DNA of 12,046 nucleotides, from the NCBI GenBank assembly GCA_009602725.1, contig WELB01000132.1, forward strand, positions 378,254-390,299, read 5' to 3'. The position numbers were made by a program, and so were the translations under genes. The notes under the pieces were generated by a model. That model worked only from the letters and a program-made list of their open reading frames with translations, was not told the origin of the DNA and did no database searches. This DNA comes from Spirogloea muscicola (Eukaryota > Streptophyta > Zygnematophyceae > Spirogloeales > Spirogloeaceae). How positions within the stretch are numbered: position 1 is the first letter of the stretch; every line of letters starts with the position of its first letter. Positions 7,618 through 12,046 of the stretch are shown one piece after another.

Positions 7618-10600
7618 ATGGGGGACTACTCGAGGAGGCCACCGCAAATCAACCGGGCCAATGTGCAGCAGCTGAAGCTGGTGCGCTTCATCTGTCACTG
7701 CAAATCATCAGGGCTATCGTTAATCCGCATGTGCAATTTCAAGGAGACTTGCGATGCCAAAAGCGCTGGCAATACTCTGCCTGTGTCACTCCTTAGTGCT
7801 TCGGCCGACAGGTAGCTGTGGGGCTTGACAAGTGCAGATAGGCCAGAGTCATCAGACAGGCCTCACCAGCAACCTGCTTAAGCTCTTTGAGCCGAGGGAG
7901 CCGCTGGAGTTCAAGCCTCCCCTGGAGAATCGTCCCCATGCGGCCTACACAGGTTGTTTGCCATTTGCAACTGACAGAAGTAGCTGGCCCGGCTCTTCTG
8001 CTTACAAGGCTTTGCAAGAATGTAGGCATTCTTAAACACATACATTCCAATATGGCACGTGACACAGCTTTCCTTGTTCTGTCTCAATGGACAGGCATTG
8101 CCCAATTTGTGGACAACTTCGCTAATCCTGGCGAAGCTGAGTATGCGCCCCCAGTGACAAAAGGCGAGACGGTGGTACGTCAAGTGTCCTTAAGTAACTT
8201 CCTAAGGAATGCTGAGCACCATATGTCATCTTAAGCACTTGGAGATTTTGCCTATCGGCATCTGAAAATAAGCTTTGAGAATGGAAGTGCTACATTAGCA
8301 GGCTACTGCTGAGATGATTGTGCAAGGTCTTTATACCCCGGTGCTATGATTGTCCTATGTGTTACTCTGAGCAGGCCGAGAAGAGGGTACGGATTCGTGC
8401 TGCAAGGCTGGAGAAGGGGGCCGAAAAGTTAGTCGAGGAGCTTGAAAAATGTGAGACCAGATCGCCGTTTGACTGAGGCTGTCTTTATAGTAGTGAAAGG
8501 GTCGCAGCATGTGACACACCAGTGCATGCAACCTCACTCGGAATTTGTGCCTTTAAGTCTGCTCTGCTTATGCATGTCATCAGGTGGGATCCTACGAAAA
8601 TCCTTCTGCAGTGCCATTTGATATATTGCTGCTGTTGTATAAGCAATGTGATTCTTTCTATGCTCTGCAGATGATCCCCAAAAAGACCCCAACATAGATG
8701 GAGATCCCTACAAGACCTTGTTTGTGGCACGGATTGTATGTCACAAGACCTTGCCCTGATCACACATTCTTGCAGTCAATGCAATCAATACATACTGCAT
8801 TGACTCTATTGAGCATTTGACCAATCTTCGCATGCATATGTGAGCTTGATCAGATTCCTGTTCTGCTCAGCTACGAAGATTGAAGATACTAACATCCTTT
8901 GGCTGCTCTTACGTCCTGCAGAGTTATGAAACCACAGAGACGAAGTTGAAGAGAGAATGCGAGGCTTATGGACCTGTGAAGAAGGTGCGACTATGGTTGA
9001 CAGAGCTCATAGTGTGATCGCACATCTGCTCTAAGCAAAGAACTCTTGCAAAATTGGTTGCAGCATCGAGTCAGTCCAGGTGCTAGTCATGTAAATTAGT
9101 CGCTGCTCTGTGTGCACCTTCCATCTGAAGGTGTCCCAACTCCTGACGAATAAGCAAACGACGCCTGATTGGGCTATTTGTACTTGCTGCAGATCCGATT
9201 AGTCCATGACAATGCAACACAGAAGCCACGAGGCTATGCTTTTATTGAGTACATGCATACAAGAGACATGAAGAGTAAGTATGACAGAGCAGGAGTGATA
9301 ATAGGACGTATGTAGAATGCATGTAAATTGCTCTTACATAAGGTTGAGGACTTGGAATGCTCATTTTGTGATTTGAGTTGTAATAACTTTGGCTTCTGAA
9401 TGACTTTGTGGATCTTATGTATGCATGTGCAAGCAGGATATCTTGTTAAAGCCTCACCAAGGGTATTGCAATTGACCTTGTGCAGCTGCCTATAAACAAG
9501 CTGATGGACGCAAGATAGACAACCGGAGGGTCACAGTGGATGTGGAGAGAGGGCGAACAGTACCCAACTGGCGCCCCCGAAGATTGGGAGGCGGCTTAGG
9601 ATCCACCCGCATGGGTGGAGAAGAAGTCAATAAAAAGTTTTCTGGCCGGTACATACTTTTGTCCTGCTACTCTGTTATGGAGGATGAGAAGCCTCAGTAT
9701 CTTTTTGCCTTTGCATCGTTGATACTGGTGAGCAATCAGCTGTGCACTGCATTCCATGTACGTTGTATCTTGACTTCAAACCGCTTTGTCAATGTTGGTA
9801 CAGGGAGCCTCAACTTGCTCCCATCATAACCACTCCGCGCACCGACAAGCCCCCACCTCGGGTTGACGACCGACCTCCACGAGAAGAGGAGAAGTACGAT
9901 AGCTTCCTGCACCTTGGCCTAATTATTTGGCAACTATATCTTCGATACAGATAGTATGCTTGATGAGGGGCTGCCATTGAGCTACCAAAGTAGCAGCAGT
10001 TGTCCATTGCTTGCCGCTAATGAGCCTTTGTCTGCAGGGACAGGGAGAGGGAGAGGGAAGGGGAGAAGGAGCGAGAACGTGCAGACCGTGAGGAGCGGGA
10101 GCGTAACGAGCTAGAGCGGGAGAAGGAGAAGGAGCGGGAACGGCTAAAGGAGAAGGAACTGCAGATGGAGAGGGCCAGAGGCGACCGTGACGTGAAGGAT
10201 GTAGAGGGTGGGCGGCAGAGGGACCGGGATGGTCACTCTGATCGCGGTCGAGACAGGGAGCGTGAGCATGAGCGGGAGAGAGGCAGTGGCGGTCGGTATG
10301 ACAAGGAGCGTGATGGTCGGATGGAGCGAGATGGGTATGGTGGCGGCCGAGGTGACAGGGAGAGGGACAGGGACAGAGACAGGGACAGGGGTGGCCACCG
10401 CGACAGAGACAAGGAGAGAGAGCGGGACAAAGATAAGTATAGTGACCGCCACAGGGAGAGGGAAAGAGATAGAGAGCGAGTGGACCAGCCTCGCGGACGG
10501 GAGCGCGACAGGGAGCGCGACCGCGACGTGGAGGTGCGGGACAGGGAGCGGGGCCACGACCGCCGCGAGCACGCACCGGCAGAAAGGTCACACGCACGCG

Positions 10601-10620
10601 ACGGTGCTCGCGAGAGGTAA
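7618..10620 (+). CDS. U1-70K: U1 small nuclear ribonucleoprotein 70 kDa (U1-70K)
   Basis: U1-70K binds stem-loop I of U1 snRNA and helps define 5' splice sites in the nucleus. Exons: 7618-7680, 7838-7952, 8095-8174, 8375-8450, 8671-8735, 8922-8984, 9193-9274, 9486-9648, 9804-9893, 10038-10620 (TAA). All introns are GT-AG, 142-220 nt, and the total is 459 aa, near the family's usual 430-440. The N-terminus is plant-type ([20 protein letters not shown], then [16 protein letters not shown]). The RRM covers about 127-205, with RNP2 TLFVARI (127-133) and RNP1 RGYAFIEY (167-174). It is followed by the family signature [20 protein letters not shown]. The last exon (residues 267-459) is almost wholly Arg with Asp/Glu ([15 protein letters not shown]), with hardly any RS dipeptides. 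An in-frame TAG 12 nt upstream (7606-7608) fixes the start. The stop codon overlaps a good splice donor, so the true C-terminus may differ by a few residues. Identity is certain by motif recognition. Confidence 0.96.
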
Positions 10621-10698
10621 CGGGCCTGCAAATTCTCAGAGTCGCCAGGTCGTGATGCTATTAGTCCATTTGCTCCTCCCTCCCATCAACCTCTGCAG
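10617..10698 (+). other. Possible last intron overlapping the U1-70K stop codon
   Basis: The stop lies in GAGAG|GTAACG, a good GT donor at 10617. A pyrimidine-rich stretch ending CTCTGCAG lies at 10698. Splicing would remove the TAA and replace it with six residues (LWSAGA) ending at TGA 10718-10720, giving 465 aa. The 82-nt intron would be shorter than the other nine (142-220 nt). Which form is used, or whether both are, needs RNA evidence. Confidence 0.4.
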
Positions 10699-10974
10699 GC
10701 TGTGGAGTGCTGGCGCTTGAAGCAGCAAATGGCAGATTTGATGCTTGACAGATGTTCTTGAGAAGTAGCGTCCCCCGCATGCAGAGTTGTTGGTAAGTGA
10801 TGCAGGTATGTCTGTACCCATTTCGGGTCCAAGGGTAGTAGGGGAAATATGGGGCTGTGGTAGTCAATGAGGGGCTTGTTGTGGCTGTGGCTGAGAAGCC
10901 ACTGGGCTGCCTATAGAGTTGCATGGATTTTGGCTCTTCCAAGATCTAAAGGTCGAGCGCGACCAGTCTTAAGA

Positions 10975-10979
10975 TGTAA
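10975..10979 (+). terminator. Candidate TGTAA poly(A) signal for U1-70K
   Basis: TGTAA is the commonest poly(A) signal in green algae. This copy lies 355 nt after the TAA, the first one seen on the + strand past the gene. A five-base motif is weak evidence by itself; position and orientation support it. Confidence 0.45.
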
Positions 10980-11041
10980 TATGTAGGATAACACAACCAG
11001 CAAGCAAACGTCCTGTCGTGCAGGGACATGTGACCCGTTGA

Positions 11042-11046
11042 TTACA
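11042..11046 (-). terminator. Candidate TGTAA poly(A) signal for the terminal - strand gene
   Basis: TTACA on the given strand, TGTAA on the minus strand, about 290 nt past the putative stop at 11335-11333. It opposes the U1-70K signal across a short gap, as expected for closely packed convergent genes. Confidence 0.3.
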
Positions 11047-11332
11047 AAGGTGAGGCTGCCCACCAACCTGGTCATCATCCCTGGAGCCCACGCTGGTAAG
11101 GCGTGGCCGCCATGGTGGTAGATTTCCTTGCCGTTGGGCTGGAGAGCCATCAGCTTCAAGTCAAGCCTCTTGCAGTCTTGTGCTCCAGGCGCCAGCTGGC
11201 CTTGTAAGGGGCTTGGGAAGGACTGCCGGCCTGAAGTTGGAGATCTCGGCTTTCTGGTACTTAAAGATTGCACAGTGCTTGAACCAGTATGTACTCAAGG
11301 TTGTTCCAAACACCCTTATGTGACCCCCCTCC

Positions 11333-11583
11333 TCACCAATTTAGCAATACACGCTGGCCTGTGGCCCACCTGAGATGCTCACGTAGGTCCACTGGTCAGT
11401 GCAGGCAGCCGCTCGCTGACCCTACTCAGGGTGCGTACCAATAGTTGCGTTGTAGGTGAGCAGTCTTTGGTACATTGCTGGGTCCCAGAATGTACCGTCT
11501 GATTTTTTTTCCAAACTTTTTGCACGTACTGAGTCGGTGTGCACCTTGTCCATGGAATCTGAGAGGTCATGCAAGGTGAGCCT
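11333..11583 (-). CDS. Unrecognised gene, two proposed internal/terminal exons
   Basis: I do not recognise the protein. The first exon (11583-11439, after CCCTCAG) reads in frame DSMDKVHTDSVRAKSLEKK, SDGTFWDPAMYQRLLTYNAT. It ends ATTG|GTACGC, and a 47-nt gap ending CAG (11392) joins in phase to IVDLREHLR. That can either run on to a TGA at 11335-11333 (WATGQRVLLNW) or be cut at CAG|GTGGGC (11370). The composition (charged, amphipathic, aromatic WDPAMY) looks like real coding sequence, unlike the other frames. An ATG inside it (11553) could be the start if there is no upstream coding exon. The 47-nt intron is unusually short for this window. Exon limits and function remain open. Confidence 0.35.
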
Positions 11584-11732
11584 CTGAGGGCAGAGCACGC
11601 TCGTCTTTCACCTGCCTCAATGACTCTGCAATGAGGAAAAAGAAGTGGCACTCTCAATGGGGGCAAGGGCTGTGAAAAGCCAGCCCGTAACAGCAACGGC
11701 CCCGCTTTTATCCAATGGGCACATTCCCTTCT

Positions 11733-11921
11733 CTAAACCCAGAACCCTTGAGCGAGCCCCCACGTCGACGATGCGTCGCTAACGAGGCAAAGCGTTAACG
11801 AGAGCTGCGCGTTGGCTGACGGCAAACCGGCGTGGACAGCGACCACTCGCGCCCTCCTCCGCGGCCGGCGCCGCAAGTCGCGGCGCGGGGCGCGCGCCTC
11901 CGCCGCGGCGGCGGCGGCCAT
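11733..11921 (-). CDS. Possible first exon or uORF of the terminal gene (contig-edge ORF)
   Basis: ATG at 11921 (context CATGGCC), then six Ala, then a strongly basic Arg-rich stretch (RRDLRRRPRRRARVVAV), ending TAG at 11735-11733; 62 codons. It could be a transit-peptide-like first exon spliced to the exon at 11583, or another Ala-rich upstream ORF like those near 7.1-7.4 kb. It abuts the 124-A run, so upstream sequence is unreliable. No family recognised. Confidence 0.25.
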   Translation of the reverse strand: MAAAAAAEARAPRRDLRRRPRRRARVVAVHAGLPSANAQLSLTLCLVSDASSTWGLAQGFWV

Positions 11922-11922
11922 G

Positions 11923-12046
<124 letters not shown>

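Larger units (their letters stand above)
10621..11332. other. Tail-to-tail 3' region after U1-70K
   Basis: It holds the U1-70K 3' UTR and, from the other side, the probable 3' part of the terminal - strand gene. Candidate poly(A) signals face each other (10975-10979 on +, 11046-11042 on -), leaving only about 60 nt between transcript ends. Open frames on the - strand (for example 11273-10911) have no recognisable domains. One short frame at about 11240-11160 on - could be a last exon, but its splice phase does not fit. Confidence 0.45.

Noticed and set aside
8175-8374. C/D-box-like words (CTGAGATGATT, TGATGA) in U1-70K introns suggesting an intronic snoRNA
   Set aside because: Boxes are not in the needed order and spacing, and no terminal stem was found.
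9649-9803. Open continuation of U1-70K exon 8 through the intron as the protein C-terminus (97-aa frame ending at 9829)
   Set aside because: The GTACAT donor at 9649 and ACAG acceptor at 9803 restore a frame leading to the family-typical charged tail; the read-through is hydrophobic and unlike U1-70K.
10233-10631. Open frame on the minus strand reading RS/SL repeats ([13 protein letters not shown]) opposite the U1-70K tail
   Set aside because: It is the antisense shadow of the Arg-Asp/Glu repeat; the plus-strand frame is fixed by splice phase and by the U1-70K family tail.

Overview
This is nuclear DNA from a eukaryote, most likely a green alga. A Trebouxiophyceae-type genome would fit, but that is inference. 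Three intron-rich genes can be rebuilt exon by exon, and all three are plant-lineage types: a chloroplast protein-import factor (Tic22), a plant-type ENTH/VHS vesicle adaptor (MTV1, the tepsin relative) and plant-type U1-70K of the U1 snRNP. Coding exons are GC-rich. Introns are about 80-480 nt and end mostly in (T)GCAG. Plant-type CCCTAAA telomere-like repeats and TGTAA motifs (the usual green-algal poly(A) signal) also occur. No prokaryotic operon, CRISPR array, transposon or phage feature was seen.

Layout. (1) 1-2535, + strand: Tic22 gene, entering the window inside its first coding exon; nine exons including one GC-AG intron, and telomere-like repeats in intron 1. (2) 2536-3673: convergent intergenic/3'-UTR zone with one long hairpin. 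(3) 6943-3674, - strand: MTV1/tepsin-like protein, five coding exons, 765 aa. It has an ENTH/VHS head, a second VHS-like domain, tandem AP-4-ear-type motifs and glutamine-rich tracts. (4) 6944-7617: head-to-head intergenic region shared by MTV1 and U1-70K, with two mirror-image GCC repeats. Each repeat encodes a small polyalanine upstream ORF facing outward, and a 20-bp interrupted palindrome lies between them. (5) 7618-10620, + strand: U1-70K, ten coding exons, 459 aa, with an Arg-Asp/Glu mixed-charge tail. (6) 10621-11332: tail-to-tail 3' region. (7) About 11921-11333, - strand: remains of an unrecognised gene, of which two exons can be proposed. (8) 11923-12046: 124 consecutive A, probably an artificial contig edge.

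The three recognised genes do not form one pathway. They cover plastid import, TGN/vacuolar vesicle traffic and nuclear splicing, so the window reads as an ordinary gene-dense algal region. The points most worth following are the mirrored polyalanine uORFs in the divergent promoter, the AP-4-type motifs in an algal MTV1, the GC-AG intron in Tic22, and a U1-70K stop codon that overlaps a good splice donor.
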